The notes below the pieces were generated by a model, which did no database searches, was not told where the DNA came from, and worked only from the letters and a program-made list of their open reading frames with translations. Made by a program: the position numbers and the translations under genes. From Burkholderiales bacterium UBA2463 (GTDB taxonomy: Bacteria > Pseudomonadota > Gammaproteobacteria > Burkholderiales > Burkholderiaceae_A), in the NCBI GenBank assembly GCA_002342295.1, contig DDPR01000014.1:84459-148458 (forward strand): a DNA stretch of 64,000 nucleotides, given 5' to 3'. Within the stretch, counting starts at the first letter, position 1; each line of letters opens with the position of its first letter. Positions 24,260 through 33,030 of the stretch are shown here, piece after piece.

Positions 24260-25251
24260 GGCATGAGGCGCTCCAGACCTCGGCGAGAGGCGCGGTTGAG
24301 AAAGTTGGGAAGCCGAGCGGGCAGCTCGTCAATGACGCGCGTGGCCATATCGGGGCGATTGCAGATGAGAACAGCGTCGCAGCCGGCCTCAAGGGCGGCG
24401 TTCGCACGATCCACCACATCATCGAGAACCGCGGCACCGGCCATGGAGAGGTCGTCGCTGATGATGACCCCATCGAAACCAAGCCGCTCGCGGAGAATGG
24501 TTTGAAGCCAGATGCGCGAGAACCCAGCCGGCATTTCGTCCACCTGTTTATAACGAATGTGGGCGGGCATGACGGCTGTAAGGGGGACCTCGCCCCATGG
24601 GCCACGACCCAGTCGTTCGTAGGGACGCGCATCACAGGAGAGAATCTCCTCCAGGGGGCGCTCATCAACGGGGAGGGCCTCATGCGAATCGGCCTGCGCC
24701 CAGCCGTGCCCGGGAAAGTGCTTGCCACAGTTTTGCATGCCGCCCAGATGCAGGCCCTGCATGACAGCCGCGGCCATCAGACTCACCACAGCTGGGTCGT
24801 GATGAAAGCTTCGGCCTGCCATGACTGCGCTGCGCCCGAAGTCCACATCGAGCACCGGCGTATAACTAAAGTGAACGCCGACCGCTTGCAATTCTTTAGC
24901 CACCGTGTGGCCAAGCGCCCGCGCACGTTCGCAGGCCCGATCGAGTCGCGCCAGCCGATCATCGAGATCGCTCTCCCCGCCATCGATGTCCTGCGCCAGG
25001 GTCTGAAAGGAGGGCAGAGCGGTAAAACCCTCGCGAAACCGCTGAACCCGCCCGCCCTCGTGATCGACACTCACGAGAAGTTCGGGCCGCAGTGCACGAA
25101 TCTCGCGGGTAAGCGCAGCCAGCTGTTCGCGATCCTCGAAATTGCGAGTAAAGAGGATGATGCCGCCCACCCAGGGGTGAAGCAGTTGTTCGCGCTCCTC
25201 GGGGGCGAGGCGATGCCCTGCAACATCAATGATGAGTGGTCCAAGTCTCAT
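24253..25251 (-). CDS. nagZ: β-N-acetylhexosaminidase
   Basis: This 332-residue cytoplasmic glycoside hydrolase of family 3 has SVDHEGGRVQRF for substrate binding, KHFPGHG with the catalytic-loop His, and GVIISDDLSM with the nucleophile Asp. NagZ releases GlcNAc from anhydromuropeptides during cell-wall recycling. The length equals that of the single-domain enzyme. It overlaps acpS by 4 bp and the glycosylase by 7 bp. Confidence 0.95.
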   Translation of the reverse strand: MRLGPLIIDVAGHRLAPEEREQLLHPWVGGIILFTRNFEDREQLAALTREIRALRPELLVSVDHEGGRVQRFREGFTALPSFQTLAQDIDGGESDLDDRLARLDRACERARALGHTVAKELQAVGVHFSYTPVLDVDFGRSAVMAGRSFHHDPAVVSLMAAAVMQGLHLGGMQNCGKHFPGHGWAQADSHEALPVDERPLEEILSCDARPYERLGRGPWGEVPLTAVMPAHIRYKQVDEMPAGFSRIWLQTILRERLGFDGVIISDDLSMAGAAVLDDVVDRANAALEAGCDAVLICNRPDMATRVIDELPARLPNFLNRASRRGLERLMPC

Positions 25252-25649
25252 GCTTTCTCCACGATGGCAAACGCCTGTGCATAGTCGATCTCGTCAGTGA
25301 GTGACACGTGCACGACCAGGCCCCGTTCCTCTACAACCCGAGCAAGGTCTTTTCGAGCATAGGCGCGGGGCGCCCCCAACTCGTCATTCAAGACCTCAAG
25401 GCTGTGAAGGCTCATCGGATGCGAGAGCCCGCAACCCAAGGCCTTCCCGACCGCCTCCTTCGCGGCGAATCGTTTGGCGAGGTAACTCACCGCACGCGAG
25501 ACACCGGCCACCCCGCGAGAGCGCCGCTCAGCGAACACCGCGAACTCCTGGGGTCCCAGGATTCGTTGGGCGATACGCTCGCCCCATTTGTCATAGAGGG
25601 ACTGCATGCGAGAGAGCATGACCACATCCGTGCCAATCCCGACAATCAT
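25248..25649 (-). CDS. acpS: Holo-[acyl-carrier-protein] synthase
   Basis: This 133-residue protein has GIGTDVV at the N-terminus with the Mg-binding Asp and RFAAKEAVGKALG with the second metal ligand. It transfers 4'-phosphopantetheine from CoA to the carrier protein, here presumably the AcpP encoded 9 kb further along. ATGA overlaps join it to pdxJ upstream and nagZ downstream, the usual order in beta-proteobacteria. Confidence 0.95.
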   Translation of the reverse strand: MIVGIGTDVVMLSRMQSLYDKWGERIAQRILGPQEFAVFAERRSRGVAGVSRAVSYLAKRFAAKEAVGKALGCGLSHPMSLHSLEVLNDELGAPRAYARKDLARVVEERGLVVHVSLTDEIDYAQAFAIVEKA

Positions 25650-26392
25650 CGGCTCGCCTCTCTCATGAGACGCTTCATCTCACGAACCGCCTCCCTCATG
25701 CCCACCAGAATGGCGCGCGAGACAATGGCATGGCCGATGTGTAACTCCTGCACACCAGCGAGCGCCGCCACGGGCTGCACATTGAAGTAGTTCAGTGCAT
25801 GACCCGCGTTAAAACGCATACCGAGCGACTGGACCACCTGCCCGGCCTCTGCGAGCTTGATGAGCTCAGTCTGCACCGGTGCCCGTCCCGCATCTCGGCC
25901 CTGCTCATGAAAGACCTGCGCATAGGGTCCTGTGTGCAGCTCACACACCTCCACGCCAATCTCGTGTGCGGCTCGAATCTGCCGAGCGTCCGCATCGAGA
26001 AAAGCGCTCACGCAGATACCCGCACTTCGCAGCCGCTGAACCATGGGCGCAATGAGAGACTGGGAACCCAGCACGTCAAGACCGCCCTCGGTCGTAATCT
26101 CCTGGCGACCCTCGGGAACCAGCATCGCCATCTCGGGCCGAACCTCACAGGCAAAGGCGACCATCTCTTCGGTGGCCGCCATCTCAAAGTTCAGCTTTAT
26201 TTGGGTGTGAGTGCGCAGACGTCGAACATCAGCATCTTGAATGTGGCGACGATCCTCTCGTAGATGAACCGTGATGCCATCGGCGCCACCGATGTGGGCC
26301 TCCACGGCGGCCCAGATGGGATCTGGGTCGTAGCCTCGACGGGCCTGCCGCAAGGTGGCTACGTGATCGATGTTGACGCCCAGTTCAATCAT
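25646..26392 (-). CDS. pdxJ: Pyridoxine 5'-phosphate synthase
   Basis: This 248-residue TIM-barrel enzyme has the diagnostic start ELGVNIDHVATLRQARRG, then GADGITVHLREDRRHI and the C-terminal ELHIGHAIVSRA phosphate-binding segment. It condenses 1-deoxyxylulose 5-phosphate with 3-amino-2-oxopropyl phosphate in vitamin B6 synthesis. It overlaps recO and acpS by 4 bp each. Confidence 0.96.
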   Translation of the reverse strand: MIELGVNIDHVATLRQARRGYDPDPIWAAVEAHIGGADGITVHLREDRRHIQDADVRRLRTHTQIKLNFEMAATEEMVAFACEVRPEMAMLVPEGRQEITTEGGLDVLGSQSLIAPMVQRLRSAGICVSAFLDADARQIRAAHEIGVEVCELHTGPYAQVFHEQGRDAGRAPVQTELIKLAEAGQVVQSLGMRFNAGHALNYFNVQPVAALAGVQELHIGHAIVSRAILVGMREAVREMKRLMREASR

Positions 26393-27174
26393 GTTGTCTC
26401 TCTCGGGTGAGGGTTGGCCTGGCGCATGTGGTGCAGGGTACGGGCGGCCTCTCGAGACATGAGATCGGCTCCGCCAAGATGATGCCGAATCAGGCCTCGC
26501 AAAAGCCGCTTGGCCTGGCTTGCCAACTCAGGTTCGGCAAGTCCCTGCGCAAATGCGGACAGGCCATCATCGTATCCGCTCAGCGCAAGAAGCGCCCGAC
26601 CACTCGCCCAGAGGCCCTCGGCCTCGGCGGCACCAGTATCCGACCCAGCAAGTCGATGGACACCTTCATGGGGCCGAACCCCATAACGGGCCTCCGGATG
26701 GGCCTGGACAACCGATGGAGCAAACTCCGGGGCAACACCCAATTCCCTGAGCAGTCGGCACTCAAACTGTCTCAGCGTCGGCTCAATGAGCGATGACTCA
26801 TGCGACAGACCCTCAGTCTGCGACAGTGCAGCCAGGGCCTGCTCGTAGGCCACAAACAAGATTGGATGGGGGTCCTGCCGAGGAACAAGACGGAGCAAGA
26901 GCTCATTCAGATAGAAGCCGGCCATCAGCGCCTCACCGCTGAGCAGAGGCAATCCCCCACGCCACTCCGCCGCCATGAGGGTTCGCAACTCTCCCTTTGA
27001 GGCGTATCGAAGTAGCAGCGGCTGGAAGGGTTGAAGCAGGCCGCGCCATGCCGAACGCGGCCGGCGCGCACCACGCGCCACAAGCCCCATGCGGCCCTCC
27101 TCCTGGGAGAAGGCCTCAACAATGAGGCTCGTCTCGCGCCACGCGAGGCTATGAAGAACGTAGCCCTCAACCAT
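26389..27174 (-). CDS. recO: DNA repair protein RecO
   Basis: This 261-residue protein has an OB-fold N-terminus (EGYVLHSLAWRETSLIVEAFS) and a helical domain with GFYLNELLLRLVPRQDPHP. RecO anneals single strands and loads RecA with RecR. The gene directly follows era (5-nt gap) and overlaps pdxJ. No zinc-finger cysteines are seen in the C-terminal part, as in other proteobacterial RecO proteins. Confidence 0.94.
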   Translation of the reverse strand: MVEGYVLHSLAWRETSLIVEAFSQEEGRMGLVARGARRPRSAWRGLLQPFQPLLLRYASKGELRTLMAAEWRGGLPLLSGEALMAGFYLNELLLRLVPRQDPHPILFVAYEQALAALSQTEGLSHESSLIEPTLRQFECRLLRELGVAPEFAPSVVQAHPEARYGVRPHEGVHRLAGSDTGAAEAEGLWASGRALLALSGYDDGLSAFAQGLAEPELASQAKRLLRGLIRHHLGGADLMSREAARTLHHMRQANPHPRETT

Positions 27175-27179
27175 ATCGA

Positions 27180-28082
27180 TTACTCGTAGCCAAAACTGCG
27201 AACCGCAGCCTCATCGTCTGCCCAGTTGTCCTTCACCTTCACCCAGAGCGTCAGCCGCACTGGCTGCTCGAGCAGCCTCATGATGTCCTGGCGGGCCTCA
27301 CTGCCGATACGCTTGATTCGCTCCCCGCCCTCCCCTATGACCATCGGCTTCTGAGACGCTCGGGCAACAACGATGGTTGCATCAATCTCGGTATGAGGCT
27401 TCTGTCCCTCGTGCTCTATGAATCGATCAATGACCACAGTGGCCTCATAAGGAAGCTCGTCACCCAGAAGACGAAAGAGCTTTTCTCGAATGATCTCGCT
27501 GGCCATAAACTTCACGCTGCGATCGGTGAGCATGTCCTCCTCGTAGGCCGCAGGTCCCTCCGGCAGGCAGGCTGCCAACTCCGAGGCCAACACGTTGACC
27601 TGAAACGACTTCTTCACCGACACGGGAACCACGGCCGCGAAATTGCGTCTTGCGCTCAATTGACGGGCCAGCTCGAACGACTGCGCCTTGTCGGCCTCAT
27701 CTTTGAAAAGGTCCACCTTGTTTAATGCAAGGACCACGGGAACCTCGGCTGGCAAGCGCGCGAGTACGGCCTCATCTTCAGGCAGCAGACGAAACGCCTC
27801 GATCACCCACAGAATGGCATCGACCTCCTCAAGGGTGGAGAGCGCCGCACGATTGAGCTGGCGATTCAGCGCGGCCTGATGGCTGTGTTGAATGCCCGGC
27901 GTGTCGACAAAGAGAATCTGATCGGTCGGGGTGGTTCGAACACCCAGAATGCGATGACGTGTGGTCTGGGCTTTGCGGGAGGTGATGCTCAGCTGGGCAC
28001 CCACCAGCGCGTTGAGCAGACTCGATTTCCCAACATTGGGCCGCCCGACAATGGCCACCGACCCGCAGCGGTGCACGGTCAT
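27180..28082 (-). CDS. era: GTPase Era
   Basis: This 300-residue protein has GTP-binding boxes GRPNVGKSSL (G1), DTPG (G3) and NKVD (G4), and a C-terminal KH domain with the segment VIGEGGERIKRIG that binds the 3' end of 16S rRNA. It acts in 30S ribosome assembly. The ATG at 28082 overlaps the rnc stop (ATGA); the longer upstream frame lies inside rnc. Confidence 0.96.
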   Translation of the reverse strand: MTVHRCGSVAIVGRPNVGKSSLLNALVGAQLSITSRKAQTTRHRILGVRTTPTDQILFVDTPGIQHSHQAALNRQLNRAALSTLEEVDAILWVIEAFRLLPEDEAVLARLPAEVPVVLALNKVDLFKDEADKAQSFELARQLSARRNFAAVVPVSVKKSFQVNVLASELAACLPEGPAAYEEDMLTDRSVKFMASEIIREKLFRLLGDELPYEATVVIDRFIEHEGQKPHTEIDATIVVARASQKPMVIGEGGERIKRIGSEARQDIMRLLEQPVRLTLWVKVKDNWADDEAAVRSFGYE

Positions 28083-28840
28083 GAAGACTCTGGCGAGAAC
28101 TCGAGCTTGGCCTGAGGCGCTGGGGCAGCGCTCTTTTTCTTGCGGCCCTTCTTCGGAACGGCGGAGAGGGCCTTCTGGGCTGCGGCCAGCGCCTGGGTCG
28201 CGGCCATCTGCTCCGCTGCACGGCGGCTTGCGCCCGAACCAAATACAGAGATGGTGAGTTTGGCAATGGCGCACTCCACCTCAAACATCTGACTATGCGC
28301 AGCGCCGGTGGTGGCCACCACCTGATAGACCGGCAGCGAGAGGCCATGGCCCTGCAAGAACTCTTGAAGCAGCGTCTTCGCATCCTTGCCCAGGGTGGCC
28401 GCATCGACCGAGCGAAGAATGGGGCGGTAGATACCCTCAATCACGCGGGCAGCCGCATCAAACCCACCATCTAGAAAGATCGCCCCAAAGAGCGCCTCCA
28501 GCGAATCGGCCAGAATGGAGGGGCGACGGAGCCCCCCACTCTTGAGCTCTCCCTCTCCAAGAAAGAGATGCTGATGCAGCGAGAGGGTCTGTGCAATGTC
28601 ATTGAGGGCCTGCTGACGAACCAGGTTTGAGCGCACGCGGCTGAGGTCGCCCTCATTGAATCCCTGCAGCTCTTGATAGAGCAGGTTGGCCACCGCAAGG
28701 TTGAGCACGCTGTCACCAAGAAATTCAAGGCGCTCATTGTGCGAGACGCTGAAGCTACGATGCGTGAGCGCAAGTGTGAGCAAGGCTGCGTCTTGGAAGA
28801 CGTAACCAAGCTTGGTCTGGAGGACCTCGGGTGATGTCAC
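28079..28840 (-). CDS. rnc: Ribonuclease III
   Basis: This 253-residue protein has the nuclease signature NERLEFLGDSVLNLAVA at about 35-51, the second acidic cluster EALFGAIFLDGG, and a double-stranded RNA-binding domain (about 155-225). A Lys-rich tail with a KKGRKKKS run follows, longer than in E. coli. It processes rRNA precursors and other duplex RNA. The rnc-era overlap is the classical arrangement. Confidence 0.96.
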   Translation of the reverse strand: MTSPEVLQTKLGYVFQDAALLTLALTHRSFSVSHNERLEFLGDSVLNLAVANLLYQELQGFNEGDLSRVRSNLVRQQALNDIAQTLSLHQHLFLGEGELKSGGLRRPSILADSLEALFGAIFLDGGFDAAARVIEGIYRPILRSVDAATLGKDAKTLLQEFLQGHGLSLPVYQVVATTGAAHSQMFEVECAIAKLTISVFGSGASRRAAEQMAATQALAAAQKALSAVPKKGRKKKSAAPAPQAKLEFSPESS

Positions 28841-29634
28841 TGGATCGAACCCAGCCGGTCAAAGCGGCCCGACAGAACCTCGGAGAGGTTGAGCCATACG
28901 ACCACGGCCCGGCCCGCCAAATTGCGCTCTGGCACGAAGCCCCAGATGCGGCTGTCAGCGGAGTTGTCTCGGTTGTCGCCCATCATGAAATAGTGCCCCT
29001 CGGGAACGATACACCGCATCCCGTTGGTGAGCCGAGCACAGTTTTCCAGATGAGGAAAGACTTCAGGAAAGTAAAAGGCTGGCGCTCCATCATCGTTCAG
29101 GGTGAAGTAGGTCTTGTCGCCCAGGGTCTCTTGAAATCGGCTTGAGGGCCGCGAGCCCTCGGCCATGAATGCACCGGCGGGGCGCTTTGGGACAGGCTTT
29201 CCATTCACCGTCAACTGCTTGTTCTCGTAGACCACCGTGTCTCCGGGCAGTCCCACGACACGCTTGATGTAGTCGAGGGACTCGTCCTTGGGGTAGCGAA
29301 AGACCACCACATCGCCGCGCTGGGGCTGACCGGTTGGAACAACGAGGGTGTGGACAATGGGAAGGCGCACGCCGTAGCTGAACTTCTGCACGAGAATCAT
29401 GTCGCCCACTCGAAGCGTGGGGATCATGGAGCCCGAGGGAATATTGAAGGGCTCAAACAGGAATGACCGAAACAAAAACACGGCCAAGAGCAGCGGAAAA
29501 AACCCGGCCGTGTACTCAAGAAAGAAGGGTCTCGGTGCATCGAGGCCGCGCGCCGGTGCCCAAATCTTTCGATCGAGCATCCACATGATGCCCGTGAAGA
29601 TACAAAGCGCAAACAGAATTAGTGCAAAGTTCAT
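28837..29634 (-). CDS. lepB: Signal peptidase I
   Basis: This 265-residue protein has two N-terminal membrane segments (about 3-20 and 42-62) followed by the periplasmic catalytic domain: PSGSMIPTL carries the Ser nucleophile and YIKRVVGLPGD the Lys base, then GDNRDNSADSR. It cleaves signal peptides of exported proteins. It overlaps rnc by 4 bp and follows lepA by 3 nt. Confidence 0.96.
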   Translation of the reverse strand: MNFALILFALCIFTGIMWMLDRKIWAPARGLDAPRPFFLEYTAGFFPLLLAVFLFRSFLFEPFNIPSGSMIPTLRVGDMILVQKFSYGVRLPIVHTLVVPTGQPQRGDVVVFRYPKDESLDYIKRVVGLPGDTVVYENKQLTVNGKPVPKRPAGAFMAEGSRPSSRFQETLGDKTYFTLNDDGAPAFYFPEVFPHLENCARLTNGMRCIVPEGHYFMMGDNRDNSADSRIWGFVPERNLAGRAVVVWLNLSEVLSGRFDRLGSIQ

Positions 29635-29637
29635 CGA

Positions 29638-31428
29638 CTAGTCCTCAACCTTCAGGATGGCCAGAAAGGCCTCTTGGGGAATCTCCACCGTACCCACCTG
29701 CTTCATGCGTTTCTTACCCGCCTTCTGCTTCTCGAGGAGTTTTCTTTTTCGAGAGATATCACCGCCATAGCACTTGGCCAACACGTTCTTGCGCAGGGCC
29801 TTGACGTTCTCGCGAGCCAAGATGTTCACGCCAATCGCGGCCTGGATGGCTACATCAAACATCTGCCGGGGAATGAGTTCCCGAAGCTTGGCAACCAGCT
29901 CGCGACCGCGGGACTGGGCGTTGGCTCGATGGACGATGACCGAGAGGGTGTCGACCCGATCGCCGTTAATGAGGATGTCCATCTTCACCACATCGGAGGC
30001 GCGGTACTCCTTAAACTCATAGTCCATCGAGGCATATCCTCGCGAGACCGATTTGAGCTTGTCAAAGAAATCTAGAACGATCTCGTTCATGGGAATCTCA
30101 TAGGTGAGGTTCACCTGACGTCCGTGATAGGTCATGTTGGTCTGGTTGCCGCGTTTTGAGGTGGCCAGTGTCATGACCACACCCACATAGTCCTGAGGCA
30201 TGAAGAGCGTGACCGTGACAATGGGCTCGCGAATCTCTTCAATCTTGGTGGGCTCAGGCATCTTGGATGGGTTATCCACATCGATCACTGTCCCATCCTT
30301 CAGAAGCACCTGATAAACGACGGTCGGCGCCGTGGTGATGAGATCGATGTTGTACTCGCGCTCGAGCCGCTCCTGAACGATGTCCATGTGGAGCAGGCCG
30401 AGAAAGCCACACCGGAATCCAAAGCCGAGGGCCTGAGAAACCTCTGGCTCAAACTGCAAAGCCGCATCGTTGAGTTGCAGCTTCTCAAGCGCATCGCGCA
30501 TGATGTCGTACTCACTCGATTCGACCGGGTAGAGGCCGGCAAAGACTTGGGGCTTCACCTCCTTAAAGCCCGGGAGCGGCGACGCTGCGGGACGCGCGGC
30601 AAGCGTCACCGTGTCTCCCACCTTGGCCGCCTTCAGCTCTTTAAGACCGGTGATGATAAAGCCCACCTCACCGGCCGAGAGCGACTCGCGCGTCACAGAT
30701 TTGGGTGTGAACACGCCCAACTGATCCACGGGATGCGTACTGCCATTGGCCATCAAAAGAATCTTGTCTCGCGGGCGCAGGGTTCCATTGACCAGTCGCA
30801 CCAGCATGACCACACCGACATAGTTGTCGAACCATGAGTCAATAATGAGCGCCTGGAGGGGGGCATTGGGATCACCCTTGGGTGCCGGAATTCGAGCGAC
30901 GATCATCTCCAGGATGTCTCGCACGCCCTCCCCTGTTTTGGCGCTTGCGCGAATCGCATCAGAGGCCTCAATGCCAATTACGTCCTCGATTTCCTGGATG
31001 GCCTGCTCCGGGTTTGCCGCGGGCAGGTCGATCTTGTTGAGGACCGGACAGACCTCAACGCCCAGGTCAAGCGCGGTGTAGCAGTTGGCCACGGTCTGCG
31101 CTTCGACGCCCTGAGAGGCATCCACCACCAGGAGGGCACCCTCACAGGCCGAAAGCGAGCGACTCACCTCGTAGGAGAAGTCGACGTGACCCGGTGTATC
31201 GATGAGGTTAAAGAGATACTTCTGCCCATCAAGCGCGACGTACTGCAGTGCCGCCGTCTGGGCCTTGATGGTGATGCCCCGCTCTCGCTCGAGGTCCATG
31301 GAGTCGAGCACCTGGGCCTCCATCTCGCGATCGGAGAGGCCACCACACATCTGGATGATGCGATCAGCCAGGGTGCTCTTTCCATGATCGATGTGGGCGA
31401 TGATGGAGAAATTACGAATCTGCTGCAT
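29638..31428 (-). CDS. lepA: Elongation factor 4 (back-translocase)
   Basis: This 596-residue translational GTPase has G1 AHIDHGKST at the N-terminus, ERGITIKAQ in switch I, DTPGHVDFSYEV and NKID. The LepA-specific C-terminal domain includes CYGGDISRKRKLLEKQKAGKKRMK. Full family length. It is the upstream partner of lepB, and its transcript probably starts upstream of the protease gene or between the two (22-nt gap). Confidence 0.97.
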   Translation of the reverse strand: MQQIRNFSIIAHIDHGKSTLADRIIQMCGGLSDREMEAQVLDSMDLERERGITIKAQTAALQYVALDGQKYLFNLIDTPGHVDFSYEVSRSLSACEGALLVVDASQGVEAQTVANCYTALDLGVEVCPVLNKIDLPAANPEQAIQEIEDVIGIEASDAIRASAKTGEGVRDILEMIVARIPAPKGDPNAPLQALIIDSWFDNYVGVVMLVRLVNGTLRPRDKILLMANGSTHPVDQLGVFTPKSVTRESLSAGEVGFIITGLKELKAAKVGDTVTLAARPAASPLPGFKEVKPQVFAGLYPVESSEYDIMRDALEKLQLNDAALQFEPEVSQALGFGFRCGFLGLLHMDIVQERLEREYNIDLITTAPTVVYQVLLKDGTVIDVDNPSKMPEPTKIEEIREPIVTVTLFMPQDYVGVVMTLATSKRGNQTNMTYHGRQVNLTYEIPMNEIVLDFFDKLKSVSRGYASMDYEFKEYRASDVVKMDILINGDRVDTLSVIVHRANAQSRGRELVAKLRELIPRQMFDVAIQAAIGVNILARENVKALRKNVLAKCYGGDISRKRKLLEKQKAGKKRMKQVGTVEIPQEAFLAILKVED

Positions 31429-31450
31429 CAGGTGCGCATGCGTCCATCCA

Positions 31451-32908
31451 TCAGGGCTTGATGGGTAAGAAGATCACCCCGTCACCCCGACGAACGAGCA
31501 CCACCACAGCGCGCTTGCGATCGAGCCCCTCAATCTGCGAGGAGAACTGCGAGAGCGAACTCACCTGGTTGTTGTTCACCGAGAGAATCACGTCGCCCAC
31601 GCGAAGGCCGGCACGCTCAGCGGCACCAGATACCGCCGTCACGGCAACGCCGCCCGTAATGCGAAGGCTCTCCTTGCGAGCGGCATCCAACTCACCCGCC
31701 GAGATGCCCAGCCAGTTGGCAGCGGCCTTCTCTGGCACGTTCTTGCCTTTCGCAAGAGGACGCGGCTTGGCATCGGGCTCCAGTTCAGCTACACGCACGG
31801 TCAGCGTCTTGGTCTCACCACGCCGCCAGACCTCCAGCTTCGCATCCTGACCGGGCTTGAAGTTCCCCACCAGCCGCGGCAAGTCAGAGACCTTCTCCAC
31901 GCGCCGACCATTGAAGCTCAGGACGATATCGCCGGGCTCAACGCCCGCCTTTTGGGCAGGGCCGCCAACCTCCACACTGCGAACCAGTGCACCGCTGGCG
32001 CTCTTGAGTCCGAGCGCCTCAGCCACCTCTTGCGTGACCTCATCAATGGCTACACCCACCCGGCCTCGAATGACACGTCCGACCGTTCTGAGTTGCTCCA
32101 CCACGCGCTGGGCCTCGTCGATGGGAATGGCAAACGAGATACCCATGAAGCCGCCGGTGCGGCTGTAGATCTGGGAATTAATGCCCACCACCTCACCATT
32201 CATGTTGATGAGCGGACCTCCAGAGTTTCCGGGGTTCACGGCCACATCGGTCTGGATGAAGGGAAGGTAGTCACCGGTGTCGCGGCCTTTGGCGCTCACA
32301 ATGCCGGCCGTGACCGTATTCTCAAGACCAAAGGGAGAGCCAATTGCCAATACCCACTCCCCAACCTTGAGCTTGTCGATGCTGCCGAACTTGAGGGTGG
32401 GCAGATTGTTGGCCTCAATCTTGAGCAGGGCGACATCCGATCGCTGATCCGAGCCCACAAGCTTCGCCTTGAACTCACGTTTATCCGTGAGGGTTACGCG
32501 AATCTCGGCCGCACCGTCCACCACGTGATGGTTCGAGAGAATGTAGCCATCGGAGGAGGTGATGAACCCGCTGCCCACGCCACGAGAACGCGGGGCCGGC
32601 TCCTCCCCCTCGGGCCGTCCACCACCACCTCCAGGGTATCCCGGGGGCATGAAGCGCCGAAAGAACTCAAAGAAGGGGTCGTTCTCATCAAGCTGAGGTC
32701 CCTGTGGCCGACTGCCCTTGGGCTGGGCCTTCTCGATGGTGCGAATGTTCACCACAGCCGGACCAGCCTTCTCCACGAGCTCCGTAAAGTCAGGCAGGGT
32801 GCGAGCAGGCGCCTGAGCGGACGCCGTGGCAAAAAGCCCTGCAGGGCCTGAGCCGAGAATAGAAGCAGAGAGCACGGCACTGAGGGCCAGGGCTTTGAAT
32901 TTCGTCAT
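31451..32908 (-). CDS. mucD: Periplasmic serine endoprotease, DegQ/MucD type
   Basis: This 485-residue protein has a signal peptide (1-32), a Gly/Pro-rich Q-linker (about 70-105), a trypsin-like domain with the triad in SNHHVVDGA, SDVALLKI and NPGNSGGPL, and two PDZ domains. It degrades or refolds damaged envelope proteins. In Burkholderiales this gene normally follows rpoE-rseA-rseB; those three genes are absent here and fabF with its terminator is directly upstream, so it needs its own promoter in the 122-nt gap (32909-33030). Confidence 0.93.
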   Translation of the reverse strand: MTKFKALALSAVLSASILGSGPAGLFATASAQAPARTLPDFTELVEKAGPAVVNIRTIEKAQPKGSRPQGPQLDENDPFFEFFRRFMPPGYPGGGGGRPEGEEPAPRSRGVGSGFITSSDGYILSNHHVVDGAAEIRVTLTDKREFKAKLVGSDQRSDVALLKIEANNLPTLKFGSIDKLKVGEWVLAIGSPFGLENTVTAGIVSAKGRDTGDYLPFIQTDVAVNPGNSGGPLINMNGEVVGINSQIYSRTGGFMGISFAIPIDEAQRVVEQLRTVGRVIRGRVGVAIDEVTQEVAEALGLKSASGALVRSVEVGGPAQKAGVEPGDIVLSFNGRRVEKVSDLPRLVGNFKPGQDAKLEVWRRGETKTLTVRVAELEPDAKPRPLAKGKNVPEKAAANWLGISAGELDAARKESLRITGGVAVTAVSGAAERAGLRVGDVILSVNNNQVSSLSQFSSQIEGLDRKRAVVVLVRRGDGVIFLPIKP

Positions 32909-33007
32909 ATGAAACCTCGTGAGGGGGAGCGGGGCGCAGTGGGCTCAGAGGCCCAAGCCTCGTCTCGAATGGGTCTCAGGCTAACACGCGGGGGTGAAAA
33001 CGGGGCC

Positions 33008-33030
33008 AAAACCCGGGCTGAGAGCCCAGG
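33008..33030 (-). terminator. Intrinsic terminator of the fatty-acid operon
   Basis: Starting at the base after the fabF stop codon, CCTGGGCT and AGCCCGGG (one G·T pair) form an 8-bp stem with a three-base loop, followed by TTTT. It should end most transcripts of the fab operon before the protease gene. Confidence 0.75.
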